This document shows, one piece after another, positions 1-5,885 of a stretch of DNA of 9,376 nt. A program made the position numbers and the translations under genes. The stretch lies in NCBI GenBank assembly GCA_035765755.1, contig DASTWW010000210.1:1-9376 (forward strand), in the 5' to 3' direction. The notes beneath the pieces were generated by a model, which was not told the DNA's origin, did no database searches, and worked only from the letters and a program-made list of their open reading frames with translations. Each line of letters starts with the position of its first letter. Position 1 is the stretch's first letter. The stretch is from DASSKA01 sp035765755 (GTDB taxonomy: Bacteria; Actinomycetota; Actinomycetes; Propionibacteriales; Nocardioidaceae).

Positions 1-36
1 CATCATGGGCAGGTACGTTGTCGGGGGGACAGGTCG

Positions 37-978
37 ATGTACCACAGTGCAGATGACACGATGACTGGCTTCCGCCATCAGGCGGTGCTCTATCGCAACG
101 GTGTCGGGGGGTTGCTCGATGCCGTGCTGCCCTTCGTGGCCGACGGGCTCGAGGTGGGTGAGCCGGTGATGGTCGCCGAGCCGCCGGAGGCGATCGCCGC
201 TCTCGAGGTCGCGCTCGGCGGCGACTCCTCGCGGGTCACCTTCGTGGACATGGCCACGCTCGGGCGCAATCCCGCGCGGATCATCCCGGAGTGGCTGCGG
301 TTCGTGGACCGGTTCGGCGGACGCGGGCCGGTGCGCGGGGTCGGCGAGCTGGCCTGGCCGGGCCGGCGCGAGGTCGAGCTCGACGAGTGCCGGCTCCACG
401 AGGCGCTGGTCAACACCGCCTTCGACGCCGGTCCGGCGTGGCGGCTGCTGTGCCCGTACGACGAGTCGGCGCTGCCGCCCGAGGTCATCGACGACGTGCT
501 GACGACGCATCCCTACGTCGACGGGTCCGCCCGGGAGGGCGGCGGGGACGCCCGTCGTACCGACGCCATGCGGGAGTTCACCCGGCCGTTGTCCGCGGCT
601 CCCGAGGATGCGCAGGAGATCGTCTTCGACGCGGCCGACCTGTCCGGGCTGCGGTCGGTGGTGCGCCGGCTGTGCGACCAGGCGGCGCTGAACCGGGACC
701 GGACCGACGACCTGGTGCTGGCCGCTCACGAGCTCGCCGGGAACAGCGTCCAGCACGCCGGCGGCCACGGCACGCTGCGGACCTGGCAGACCGGCAACGC
801 GCTCGTCATCGAGGTCGCCGACACCGGCTCGATCTCCGACCCGCTGGTGGGACGGGAGCCGGTCCTCGACCTCGCCGAGAGCGGCCGCGGGGTCTCGATC
901 GCCAACCAGCTCTGCGACCTGGTGCAGGTGCGCTCGTGTGACACCGGCACCACGGTGCGGCTGCACACCTGGCTGTGA
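37..978 (+). CDS. MEDS-domain / HATPase anti-sigma regulator (RsbA-type)
   Basis: This 313-residue protein joins two recognisable domains. Residues ~12-163 resemble the MEDS sensory domain (DcmR type; begins FRHQAVLY and carries a central WPGR segment). Residues ~195-311 form a GHKL ATPase of the RsbW anti-sigma kinase class. The ATP site looks intact: N-box E232 and N236 in HELAGNSVQH, D262-x-G264 in ADTGS, and the glycine box G283-R-G285. Proteins with this order are annotated as RsbA-family regulators, thought to pass a signal to a sigma factor or STAS-domain antagonist by phosphorylation. No partner sigma or STAS gene is visible here, so the target is unknown. There is no membrane segment, so it should be cytoplasmic. 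The ATG at 37 is preferred because GGGGGG (23-28) lies a suitable distance upstream; ATG 61 is possible but has no good ribosome site. The domain assignment is fairly sure, the regulatory role inferred. Confidence 0.88.
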   Translation: MYHSADDTMTGFRHQAVLYRNGVGGLLDAVLPFVADGLEVGEPVMVAEPPEAIAALEVALGGDSSRVTFVDMATLGRNPARIIPEWLRFVDRFGGRGPVRGVGELAWPGRREVELDECRLHEALVNTAFDAGPAWRLLCPYDESALPPEVIDDVLTTHPYVDGSAREGGGDARRTDAMREFTRPLSAAPEDAQEIVFDAADLSGLRSVVRRLCDQAALNRDRTDDLVLAAHELAGNSVQHAGGHGTLRTWQTGNALVIEVADTGSISDPLVGREPVLDLAESGRGVSIANQLCDLVQVRSCDTGTTVRLHTWL

Positions 979-983
979 ACGCG

Positions 984-1020
984 GCGAGGCCCGCGCCGCC
1001 GTCCGCGGCGCGGGCCTCGC
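984..1020. terminator. Bidirectional hairpin terminator between convergent genes
   Basis: The arms 984-999 and 1005-1020 are a perfect 16-bp inverted repeat, nearly all G/C, around a 5-nt loop (1000-1004). It starts 5 nt after the stop of the rightward MEDS regulator and ends 18 nt before the stop of the leftward S53 peptidase, so it can serve both transcripts. It has no T-tract, as is common for actinobacterial hairpin terminators. The structure is seen directly; termination is inferred from its strength and position. Confidence 0.85.
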
Positions 1021-1038
1021 TGTCCAGGGCGCTCGGAG

Positions 1039-2490
1039 CTAGTCGCTGGACGCCAGCGCGTGCACGAACGCCTGCGCGTCTGCCGGGCTGCCGAGCCCGG
1101 TCACCGCATCCCAGCCGGCTGTCGCCGGGTAGCCCTCGACGCCCGAACCGTCCTGCGTGTTGTCGCCGGTGGTCACGTCGTAGACCCCCGGGCCGTCGCC
1201 GAGCCGGTACAGGTTGTCGTTGATCTGGCCGAGGTCATGCCCGGCGACCTGGTCGGCGATGGCCACCACACCGGCGAACATCGGCGAGGCCGCCGACGTG
1301 CCGCACACCCCGTAGTAGCCGTCGAAGCCGGGGGCGGTGTCGTAGACGGCCACCCACGTGTAGCAGGAGGCGTCCATGGAGATGTCCGGGACGCCGCGCG
1401 CGGTGGTCGGGATGGTCCCAGACCCCTGGGGCAGGCTGTCCTGGTAGGGCGGCCGCGCGAAGTCGTGGCTGAAGCCGCCGCCCGACCCGTTCCAGCCGAC
1501 CTCTCGGTCGCCGGGGTTGTTCTCGCACATCGTCGGCGGGTGCTCCGAGTCCAGCGTGCCGTCGAGCGGGCTCGTGCACAGGTTGGTGCCGCCCACTGCG
1601 GTCACCAGCGGGTCGGAGGCCGGCCAGCCGACCTGCGGGGAGTCGAGCGTCGAGCCGCCCTGGCCGACCGGCTGCTTGCTGAAGCCGAGACTGCCGTAGT
1701 CGCCGGAGCTGGCCAGGAAGGTGACGCCCTCCTTGGTGCCCGACACGAACGCGTGCCGCAGGTTCTCCAGCGACTGCTTGGAGCCGAACGAGTCCTCGGC
1801 GGCGCCGAAGCTCTGCGAGACGACGTCGGCGAGGTGGTGGTCGACGACGTACTGCTCGGCGTTCATCATGGTGGGAAAGCCCTGCACACCAAGGGTTTCC
1901 GCGGTCGGCGTGGTGACCAGCAGGATGTTCGCCCCCGGCGCCACGGTGTGGGCGTACTCGATGTCGAGCGCGACCTCGATCGACCAGGCGTTGCTGTTCT
2001 CCTGGCCGGGGGAGCTCGACGGTGGCGGATCCATCACCTGGTGGTTGCCGAAGGTCAGGGTCTTGAAGGTGGGCATGTCGTCGTCGCACGCGACGTCGGG
2101 CATCCCGCACATCATCGGCAGGTCATAGGCCTGGCTGAACTCCTTGAGGTCGGCGGCGGCCTGCGGGTAGCCGAACGAGTCGACGATGGCGATGGTCGTG
2201 CCGGAGCCGTCGTACCCCTCGTCGTACAGCGCGGGAAGGTTGTAGGACTTCTGGATGCCGTCCGGGGTGAAGTGCCGGGAGACGTCGCTGTAGCCGGGCT
2301 CGATCCGGTGCGTGCTGGACACGAAGTGCACGCGCTTGGGCAGCGCCTGCTGAGGCGTCGGATAGTCCGGCTGGTGCGAGGGGGCAGCGGAAGCGACGCT
2401 GCCGGTGGAGCCGAGCGCGGTCGCGGTCGCCATCGCGGCGAGGGTCGCGACCGCACCGGCGAGGGCGCGCTTGGAGGGTTGTGCGGACAA
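1039..2490 (-). CDS. Secreted S53 family peptidase (sedolisin/kumamolisin type)
   Basis: Serine-carboxyl endopeptidase, 483 residues from TTG 2490. The Ser-Glu-Asp catalytic set is complete: E172 and D176 in SIEVALD, the oxyanion-hole D264 in SSGDYG, and nucleophile S399 in CGTSAASP. The C-terminal calcium-site pattern is present (D438 in YDVTTG, D461 in AGWDAVTGLGSP). The N-terminus is a clear Sec signal peptide: KR at 7-8, an Ala-rich core, and probable cleavage after ASA at about 36. Six cysteines (128, 135, 305, 322, 376, 396) suggest disulfides in an exported enzyme. The family usually has a ~150-residue pro-kumamolisin domain; here only ~40 residues separate the signal peptide from the start of the catalytic domain (FTPDGIQKSYNLPALY). 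The TTG start is chosen because AAGGAGG lies 7 nt upstream and places the signal peptide at the N-terminus; the in-frame codon at 2580 lies upstream of the predicted promoter. Family members degrade proteins, often at acid pH; the substrate is unknown. Confidence 0.93.
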   Translation of the reverse strand: MSAQPSKRALAGAVATLAAMATATALGSTGSVASAAPSHQPDYPTPQQALPKRVHFVSSTHRIEPGYSDVSRHFTPDGIQKSYNLPALYDEGYDGSGTTIAIVDSFGYPQAAADLKEFSQAYDLPMMCGMPDVACDDDMPTFKTLTFGNHQVMDPPPSSSPGQENSNAWSIEVALDIEYAHTVAPGANILLVTTPTAETLGVQGFPTMMNAEQYVVDHHLADVVSQSFGAAEDSFGSKQSLENLRHAFVSGTKEGVTFLASSGDYGSLGFSKQPVGQGGSTLDSPQVGWPASDPLVTAVGGTNLCTSPLDGTLDSEHPPTMCENNPGDREVGWNGSGGGFSHDFARPPYQDSLPQGSGTIPTTARGVPDISMDASCYTWVAVYDTAPGFDGYYGVCGTSAASPMFAGVVAIADQVAGHDLGQINDNLYRLGDGPGVYDVTTGDNTQDGSGVEGYPATAGWDAVTGLGSPADAQAFVHALASSD

Positions 2491-2497
2491 GGTCGGG

Positions 2498-2504
2498 CCT
2501 CCTT
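2498..2504 (-). promoter_or_regulatory. Ribosome binding site that fixes the TTG start of the S53 gene
   Basis: The minus strand reads AAGGAGG, a full anti-Shine-Dalgarno match, followed by 7 nt and then TTG at 2490-2488. No other in-frame candidate has comparable support, so this decides the start. Confidence 0.85.
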
Positions 2505-2532
2505 GGGCTATGCAGTTGTTCCGAGGAGCCCG

Positions 2533-2561
2533 ACTATGGCCCGAGATATCTGTAGTGTCAA
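2533..2561 (-). promoter_or_regulatory. Predicted housekeeping-type promoter of the S53 gene
   Basis: On the minus strand a consensus -35 TTGACA (2561-2556) is followed by a 17-nt spacer and a -10 CATAGT (2538-2533, 4 of 6 matches to TATAAT). Transcription would start near 2526, giving a leader of about 35 nt that contains the AAGGAGG site. The motifs are seen directly; activity is inferred. Confidence 0.6.
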
Positions 2562-2587
2562 TGGGTGACAGGCTTGTCACCCATTGA
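2558..2587. repeat. 13-bp perfect inverted repeat between the MFS and S53 genes
   Basis: The arms TCAATGGGTGACA (2558-2570) and TGTCACCCATTGA (2575-2587) are perfectly complementary around a 4-nt centre, GGCT. The repeat begins 4 nt beyond the stop of the leftward MFS gene, which suggests a terminator, although it has no T-tract and is only moderately GC-rich. Its distal arm also overlaps the -35 box of the S53 promoter (2556-2561), so an operator is an equally good reading. The two roles cannot be separated from sequence alone. Confidence 0.7.
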
Positions 2588-2591
2588 GCGG

Positions 2592-3815
2592 TTAGTCCAC
2601 ATCGGCGACGGAGACCAGCTCAGCCTCCTCCTCGCTGTGAGCAGCGGGGATCTGCTTGGCGCCGCGCTCGACGGCGCCCTTGCCGATCATCAGCACCAGC
2701 ACGCCGACGAACACCGCGCCGGCGCCCATCCAGAACGGCGCGTGGACGCTGACGTTCTCGCCGAGCTTGCCGGCCAGCCACGGCGCGACGGCGCCGCCGG
2801 AGAAGCGGACGAAGGAGTACGCCGCGGAGGCGACCGGCCGCTCGACGGGCGCAGAGCCCATCACCGCCTGGGTGATCAGCGTGTTGTTGATGCCGAGGAA
2901 CGCGCCCGCGATGATGATGCCGAGGATCAGCGCGAGCTTCGACTCCGTCAGCAGCGCCATCACCGCCAGGTCGGCGCCGAACAGCACCAGCGACGTGATC
3001 ACGGTGGGAATCGCCCCGAGGCGGCGCTCCAGCCAGGGCGCAGCGATCACCGACGTGAACGCGAGCAGCAGGCCCCAGCCGAAGAAGATCCAGCCGACCT
3101 GGCTCGCGGTCATGTCCAGCGGGAACGGCGCGAACGCGAGCAGCGTGAAGAAGCCCATGTTGTAGAACAGCGCGGTCACCGCGATGGTGAGCAGGCCGCG
3201 GTACCGGAGCGCCTTGAAGGGATCGGCCAACGAGGTCTTGCGCGGCGCGGGAGGTGTCTTCGGCAGGAAGAACGCCGTGGCGACCAGGGCGATCGTCATC
3301 AGCACGGCGACGCCGTAGAACGGCGCCCGCCAGGTGATCGAGCCGAGCTGGCCACCCACGATCGGGCCGGCCGCGATGCCGATCCCGAGCGCGGCCTCGA
3401 ACAAGATGATCGCCTCGGCCGTGGAGCCGACAGCCGCGGACACGATGGTGGCCAGCGCGGTGGCGATGAACAGCGCGTTGCCCAGACCCCAGCCGGCCCG
3501 GAAGCCGACGATCGCCCCGACGGTGTCGGAGGAGCCGGCGGCCGCCGAGAAGATGATGATCAGCGCGAGGCCGGCAATCAGGGTGCGTTTCGCACCGATG
3601 CGCGAGGAGATCACCCCGGTGATCAGCATCGCGACGCCCATGATCGCCATGTAGCTGGTGAACAGCAGGCTCACCTGACTCGGGGTGGCGTGCAGCTGGT
3701 CCGCGATCGGCTTGAGGATCGGGTCCACCAGGCCGATGCCCATGAACGCGATCACGCAGGCGAACGCGACCGCCCACACCGCACGTGGCTGCTTGAGGAA
3801 CGATGCCTTTGTCAC
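2592..3815 (-). CDS. MFS multidrug efflux transporter (drug/H+ antiporter type)
   Basis: This 407-residue protein has about 12 hydrophobic segments and belongs to the major facilitator superfamily, which couples proton entry to export of small molecules across the cytoplasmic membrane. The loop between helices 2 and 3 has a degenerate motif A (GVISSRIGAKR, 67-77), and helix 5 has the antiporter motif C signature (GIGIAAGPIVGG, 144-155) typical of drug exporters. The C-terminus is a short hydrophilic acidic tail (SEEEAEL, 394-400). The start is GTG 3815, whose first bases overlap the marR stop in a shared GTGA; AAGGA lies just upstream and translational coupling is likely. The reading frame stays open further upstream, but that part lies inside marR and is not used. 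With marR directly in front, it is most simply the regulated efflux pump of that repressor. The substrate cannot be read from the sequence. Confidence 0.92.
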   Translation of the reverse strand: MTKASFLKQPRAVWAVAFACVIAFMGIGLVDPILKPIADQLHATPSQVSLLFTSYMAIMGVAMLITGVISSRIGAKRTLIAGLALIIIFSAAAGSSDTVGAIVGFRAGWGLGNALFIATALATIVSAAVGSTAEAIILFEAALGIGIAAGPIVGGQLGSITWRAPFYGVAVLMTIALVATAFFLPKTPPAPRKTSLADPFKALRYRGLLTIAVTALFYNMGFFTLLAFAPFPLDMTASQVGWIFFGWGLLLAFTSVIAAPWLERRLGAIPTVITSLVLFGADLAVMALLTESKLALILGIIIAGAFLGINNTLITQAVMGSAPVERPVASAAYSFVRFSGGAVAPWLAGKLGENVSVHAPFWMGAGAVFVGVLVLMIGKGAVERGAKQIPAAHSEEEAELVSVADVD

Positions 3816-4270
3816 TGGTTTCCTTCGTCGGGGATGTTGTCGAGCAGGTGCTGGATCAAGGTGACGGCCGACTCCAGGTCGGCCTCGGTGTGCCGCGGAT
3901 CGGCGGCAAGCCTTTCGGCGACCACGGCGGCGTTGCGGCGGCGCGCCGCCTTCAGCACCGCCAGGCCGTCCGAGGTCAGGGTGACCAGGCACGAGCGGGC
4001 GTCGTCCGGGTTCGCGTCCTTGCGGGCCCAACCCTTGTCGGTCAGGTGCTTGACGGCTGCGGACATGGTCGGCTGCGAGCAGCGGTCCGCGACCGCGAGC
4101 TGGCTGACGCCCACCGGGCCGAGCTCCTCGAGCTGGGAGAGCAGGCGCAGCGTGGCCGCCGGCACTTCTTGGGCGGTACGACGGCTCACCGCGCGCACCA
4201 GCCGGGCGGAGTAGGTGACCAGCGCGCCGGCCAGCCGCTCCGTCTCCGCGCTCGTCGTCCGGGTGGTCAC
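3812..4270 (-). CDS. MarR family transcriptional regulator (controls the adjacent MFS pump)
   Basis: This 152-residue winged-helix protein has the MarR layout: N-terminal dimer helix (~8-33), DNA-binding domain (~36-105), and C-terminal dimer helices (~106-146). The probable recognition helix is SQPTMSAAVKHLTDKGW (65-81), followed by a wing with the family's acidic-arginine pattern, NPDDARS (87-93). MarR proteins are usually ligand-released repressors of their own gene and a neighbouring exporter; the 4-nt overlap with the MFS gene and the palindrome 8 nt upstream of the start fit this well. The GTG at 4270 has no clear ribosome site. A possible -10 TAAACT (4282-4277) ends 6 nt before it, so the message may be leaderless. 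A cysteine (C64) lies next to the recognition helix, but nothing shows that it senses oxidants. Family assignment is firm; the ligand is unknown. Confidence 0.93.
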   Translation of the reverse strand: MTTRTTSAETERLAGALVTYSARLVRAVSRRTAQEVPAATLRLLSQLEELGPVGVSQLAVADRCSQPTMSAAVKHLTDKGWARKDANPDDARSCLVTLTSDGLAVLKAARRRNAAVVAERLAADPRHTEADLESAVTLIQHLLDNIPDEGNQ

Positions 4271-4278
4271 GGATCGAG

Positions 4279-4301
4279 TTTACATAGGTTGCCTATGTAA
4301 A
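4279..4301. promoter_or_regulatory. MarR operator palindrome
   Basis: Perfect 10-bp arms TTTACATAGG (4279-4288) and CCTATGTAAA (4292-4301) flank a 3-nt centre, TTG. The AT-rich palindrome stands out from the GC-rich surroundings and has the size of known MarR-dimer operators. It lies 8 nt upstream of the marR GTG and covers the candidate -10 TAAACT, so binding would block the promoter of marR and the pump. No gene starts divergently close to its right side. Confidence 0.85.
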
Positions 4302-4341
4302 TCACCGGGCGTCGGCGAGATCCGCGTCACGTGGCTGGTCG

Positions 4342-4363
4342 GGGCCGGCGCCGCGGCCGGCCC
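4342..4363. repeat. 8-bp GC hairpin upstream of marR
   Basis: GGGCCGGC (4342-4349) and GCCGGCCC (4356-4363) form a perfect 8-bp stem with a 6-nt loop. No gene ends next to it, so a terminator role for a visible gene is not supported; in this GC-rich DNA it may be fortuitous. Confidence 0.45.
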
Positions 4364-4433
4364 ACGGCCGGTTCGGCGGACGCCCGCAGCAGATGGCCTT
4401 CGGCAGCAAGAGGCGGCGGCCCTCGCGGGCTCT

Positions 4434-4515
4434 AGCAACATCAGGACATGCGATCCGTTATGGCGCCCGTTCAGCGCCGGGGGCAGCAACAACGGGACAT
4501 GCGACCCGTCATGGC
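4434..4515. repeat. Two diverged 31-bp direct repeats, 51 bp apart
   Basis: Copy one (4434-4464) and copy two (4485-4515) match at 27 of 31 positions. Shared blocks are AGCAAC, GGACATGCGA, CCGT and ATGGC. A much weaker resemblance (GGCAGCACCAGCG, 4553-4565) may be a third, decayed copy. Several spaced copies of a GGGACATGCGACCCG-like motif recall the multiple subterminal repeats at ends of IS21-family elements, but no IstA or IstB gene and no clear outer end is present. The repeat is seen directly; its origin as a transposon remnant is inference. Recognition sites for a DNA-binding protein are an alternative. Confidence 0.65.
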
Positions 4516-4667
4516 TGGCCGAGGCCCACCACGGCATCCCCTAGTCGAGGGGCGGCAGCACCAGCGTCACCGAAAAGCACCGCGTCGTCGTGCATCGGCG
4601 CAGAATTGCAGACTGGCGCGGGTCGAAAGCGGTTGACCGAGAACTGTGCAGCGCAGGTAATGGTGAG

Positions 4668-5228
4668 GTGTCCACGCCTCACACCGTCGTGCTGGTCGAG
4701 GGGAACAGCGACCTCGTTGCGCTGCACGCGCTGGCGAAGCGCCAGGGACGGGACCTTGCGGCGGAGGGCGTCGAGGTCGTCGCGATGGGCGGAATCACCA
4801 ACACCCGCGTCTTTGCGTCGCGATTCGGGCCGCACGGACTCGGCGTCCGGCTCGCCGGGTTGTACGACGCCGCCGACGAGTCCAAGCTCCGGCATGGCCT
4901 GGCTGCCGCGGGGCTGGGCGCCGCCCTCGACGCGGACGGACCGTCTCGCTTGGGGTTCTACAAGTGCTCGGCGGACCTGGAGGACGAGCTCATCCGAGCG
5001 GTCGGCGTCGAGGGGGCCGAGTCTGTCATCGAGGCGGCAGGCGAGACGCGGTCCTTGCGGCTCCTGGCCGGGATGCCTGCCCAGCGAGACTGGTCGAGGG
5101 ATGCGGTGCTCCGGCGCTTCCTCGGGGCCCGGTCCGGGCGCAAGGCGCGCTACGCGGGCCTGCTGGTGGAGGCTCTGGAGCTCAACCGGGCGCCGGCGCC
5201 GTTGGCTGCCGTGCTCGCTCGCGTCTGA
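4668..5228 (+). CDS. Stand-alone TOPRIM domain protein (OLD-type nuclease family)
   Basis: This 186-residue protein is essentially one TOPRIM domain of the kind found in OLD-family nucleases. The metal-binding landmarks are visible: E11 in VVLVEGNSD, D67 and D70-E71 in LAGLYDAADE, and a later acidic motif DLEDELIRAVG (103-113). The segment GVEVVAMGGITNT (34-46) matches the strand and turn between the first two motifs. OLD proteins normally carry an N-terminal ABC-type ATPase; here there is none, and none is encoded nearby. Single-domain relatives are known in actinobacteria and are often labelled ATP-dependent endonuclease, although the domain itself cannot hydrolyse ATP. Nicking or cutting of DNA is likely from the motifs but not proven. 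GTG 4668 is preferred because homology begins immediately after it (MSTPHTVVLVEG); GTG 4590 would add 26 unconserved-looking residues. The ribosome site is weak (CAGG, 4654-4657). The gene faces tetR across only 18 bp. Confidence 0.82.
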   Translation: MSTPHTVVLVEGNSDLVALHALAKRQGRDLAAEGVEVVAMGGITNTRVFASRFGPHGLGVRLAGLYDAADESKLRHGLAAAGLGAALDADGPSRLGFYKCSADLEDELIRAVGVEGAESVIEAAGETRSLRLLAGMPAQRDWSRDAVLRRFLGARSGRKARYAGLLVEALELNRAPAPLAAVLARV

Positions 5229-5241
5229 CCGGGTGTTTCAA

Positions 5242-5259
5242 GGGCGTCAGGAGGCGCCC
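5242..5259. terminator. Weak hairpin at the convergent TOPRIM/tetR ends
   Basis: GGGCG (5242-5246) and CGCCC (5255-5259) form a 5-bp stem with an 8-nt loop covering the tetR stop codon. It is the only fold I see between the two convergent genes and is short, so termination here is only possible. Confidence 0.3.
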
Positions 5260-5825
5260 GTGTCAGACCAGACGCGCAGCATGCGGTCGAGCCCGTCGAG
5301 GATCCATGGCCAGGTCTGGTCGCCGGGCGGATCGCTGTGGTCGAAGCCGCCCGCCAGCTCCAGGCTCGTGTAGCCGTGCAGAACGCTGCCGATCAACCGC
5401 ACGGCGTGCGTCTCGTGGTCGCCGGCGAGGCCGTAGCCGCGCAGGATCGCCCGGGTGAGCGCGGCGTGGCGGCCTCCGGCGCTCGCGGCGGCGGTTCGCG
5501 CATCCAGCCGCAGCCGCGTGGCGTCGTACCGTCCCGGATGAGAGCGGGCGTAGTCGCGGTAGACGTTCGCGAAGGCCACCAGCGCGTCGGCGTCCGCTCG
5601 TCCCGCGACTGCGGCGGCCGCCAGGTCGGCAAGCTCCTCGAGGGCGAGGAGGGCCACCCGGGTGCGCAGGTCGTCGGTGCCGGTGACGTGCGAGTAGAGG
5701 CTCGCGGCCTTCACGTCGAAGAGCCGGGCGACAGCCGAGGTGGTCACCGCGTCGAAGCCCTCCGCATCGGCGAGATCGGCAGCCGCGCGGACGACTCGGT
5801 CGGTGGTCAGTCCGGCCCGGGGCAT
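5247..5825 (-). CDS. TetR/AcrR family transcriptional regulator
   Basis: This 192-residue protein has a TetR N-terminal DNA-binding domain (~7-55), with the helix-turn-helix and following helix in TTSAVARLFDVKAASLYSHV (28-47) and the usual end D-D-L-R (51-54). The C-terminal ligand and dimer domain resembles the TetR_C/WHG group (VYRDYARSHPGRYDATRL, 88-105; RLIGSVLHGYTSLELAGGF, 143-161). It should be a cytoplasmic, ligand-released repressor. Among candidate starts (GTG 5840, ATG 5837, ATG 5825), ATG 5825 is preferred because GGAGG (5835-5831) lies 5 nt upstream and the protein then begins MPRAGLT, as usual for the family. It is divergent from the FBP-domain gene; the 60-bp gap contains a palindrome, so control of itself and that neighbour is likely. 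The ligand is unknown. Confidence 0.9.
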   Translation of the reverse strand: MPRAGLTTDRVVRAAADLADAEGFDAVTTSAVARLFDVKAASLYSHVTGTDDLRTRVALLALEELADLAAAAVAGRADADALVAFANVYRDYARSHPGRYDATRLRLDARTAAASAGGRHAALTRAILRGYGLAGDHETHAVRLIGSVLHGYTSLELAGGFDHSDPPGDQTWPWILDGLDRMLRVWSDTGAS

Positions 5826-5830
5826 CGCAT

Positions 5831-5835
5831 CCTCC
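5831..5835 (-). promoter_or_regulatory. Ribosome binding site that supports the ATG 5825 start of tetR
   Basis: GGAGG on the minus strand, 5 nt before ATG 5825. It overlaps the alternative upstream ATG at 5837, which itself has no comparable site. Confidence 0.7.
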
Positions 5836-5841
5836 ATCACA

Positions 5842-5855
5842 TAGGCATTTGCCTA
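5842..5855. promoter_or_regulatory. Candidate TetR operator in the tetR/FBP divergent gap
   Basis: TAGGCA (5842-5847) and TGCCTA (5850-5855) form a perfect palindrome around a 2-nt centre. A related, shorter half-pair, TAGG (5863-5866) and CCTA (5870-5873), lies about 20 bp to the right, so two binding positions may exist. The main palindrome covers the predicted -35 box of the FBP gene and lies in the tetR leader. TetR dimers bind such inverted repeats; binding here is inferred. Confidence 0.65.
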
Positions 5856-5877
5856 AAGAGCATAGGAAGCCTAGCAT
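5849..5877 (+). promoter_or_regulatory. Predicted promoter of the FBP-domain gene
   Basis: A -35 TTGCCT (5849-5854) and a -10 TAGCAT (5872-5877), each with 4 of 6 consensus bases, are separated by 17 nt. The start of transcription would fall at or next to the GTG at 5886, giving a leaderless message, which fits the lack of a ribosome site there. Confidence 0.5.
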
Positions 5878-5885
5878 CGGCCACC

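Larger units (their letters stand above)
4303..4667. other. Gene-free stretch between marR and the TOPRIM gene
   Basis: I see no convincing gene in these 365 bases. Short open frames exist on both strands but show no family resemblance, and the repeat (4434-4515) runs through them at the nucleotide level. The stretch holds a GC hairpin (4342-4363), two diverged 31-bp direct repeats (4434-4515) and a somewhat less GC-rich segment around 4560-4665 leading to the TOPRIM start. It presumably carries the promoter of the TOPRIM gene, but I cannot identify convincing -35 and -10 boxes. Confidence 0.6.

Noticed and set aside
1060..2568. Long open frame on the plus strand (about 500 codons) opposite the S53 gene
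   Set aside because: It is a GC-bias shadow: it is rich in Arg/Gly/Val and lacks any recognisable domain, while the opposite strand encodes a complete peptidase.
2491..2580. S53 start at the GTG at 2580, adding 30 residues
   Set aside because: It lies upstream of the predicted promoter, would bury the signal peptide, and lacks a ribosome site, whereas TTG 2490 has AAGGAGG at 7 nt.
2565..4214. Open frame of about 550 codons on the plus strand across the MFS and marR genes
   Set aside because: Its composition is extreme in Arg, Asp, Gln and Glu with no family match, and it is antisense to two well-supported genes.
4434..4515. CRISPR-like array
   Set aside because: Only two imperfect copies with a single 20-bp gap, no further regular copies and no cas genes.
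4215..4544. Small open frames over the gene-free stretch on both strands
   Set aside because: They overlap the marR start and operator or run through the direct repeats, and their apparent internal repeats only reflect the DNA repeat.
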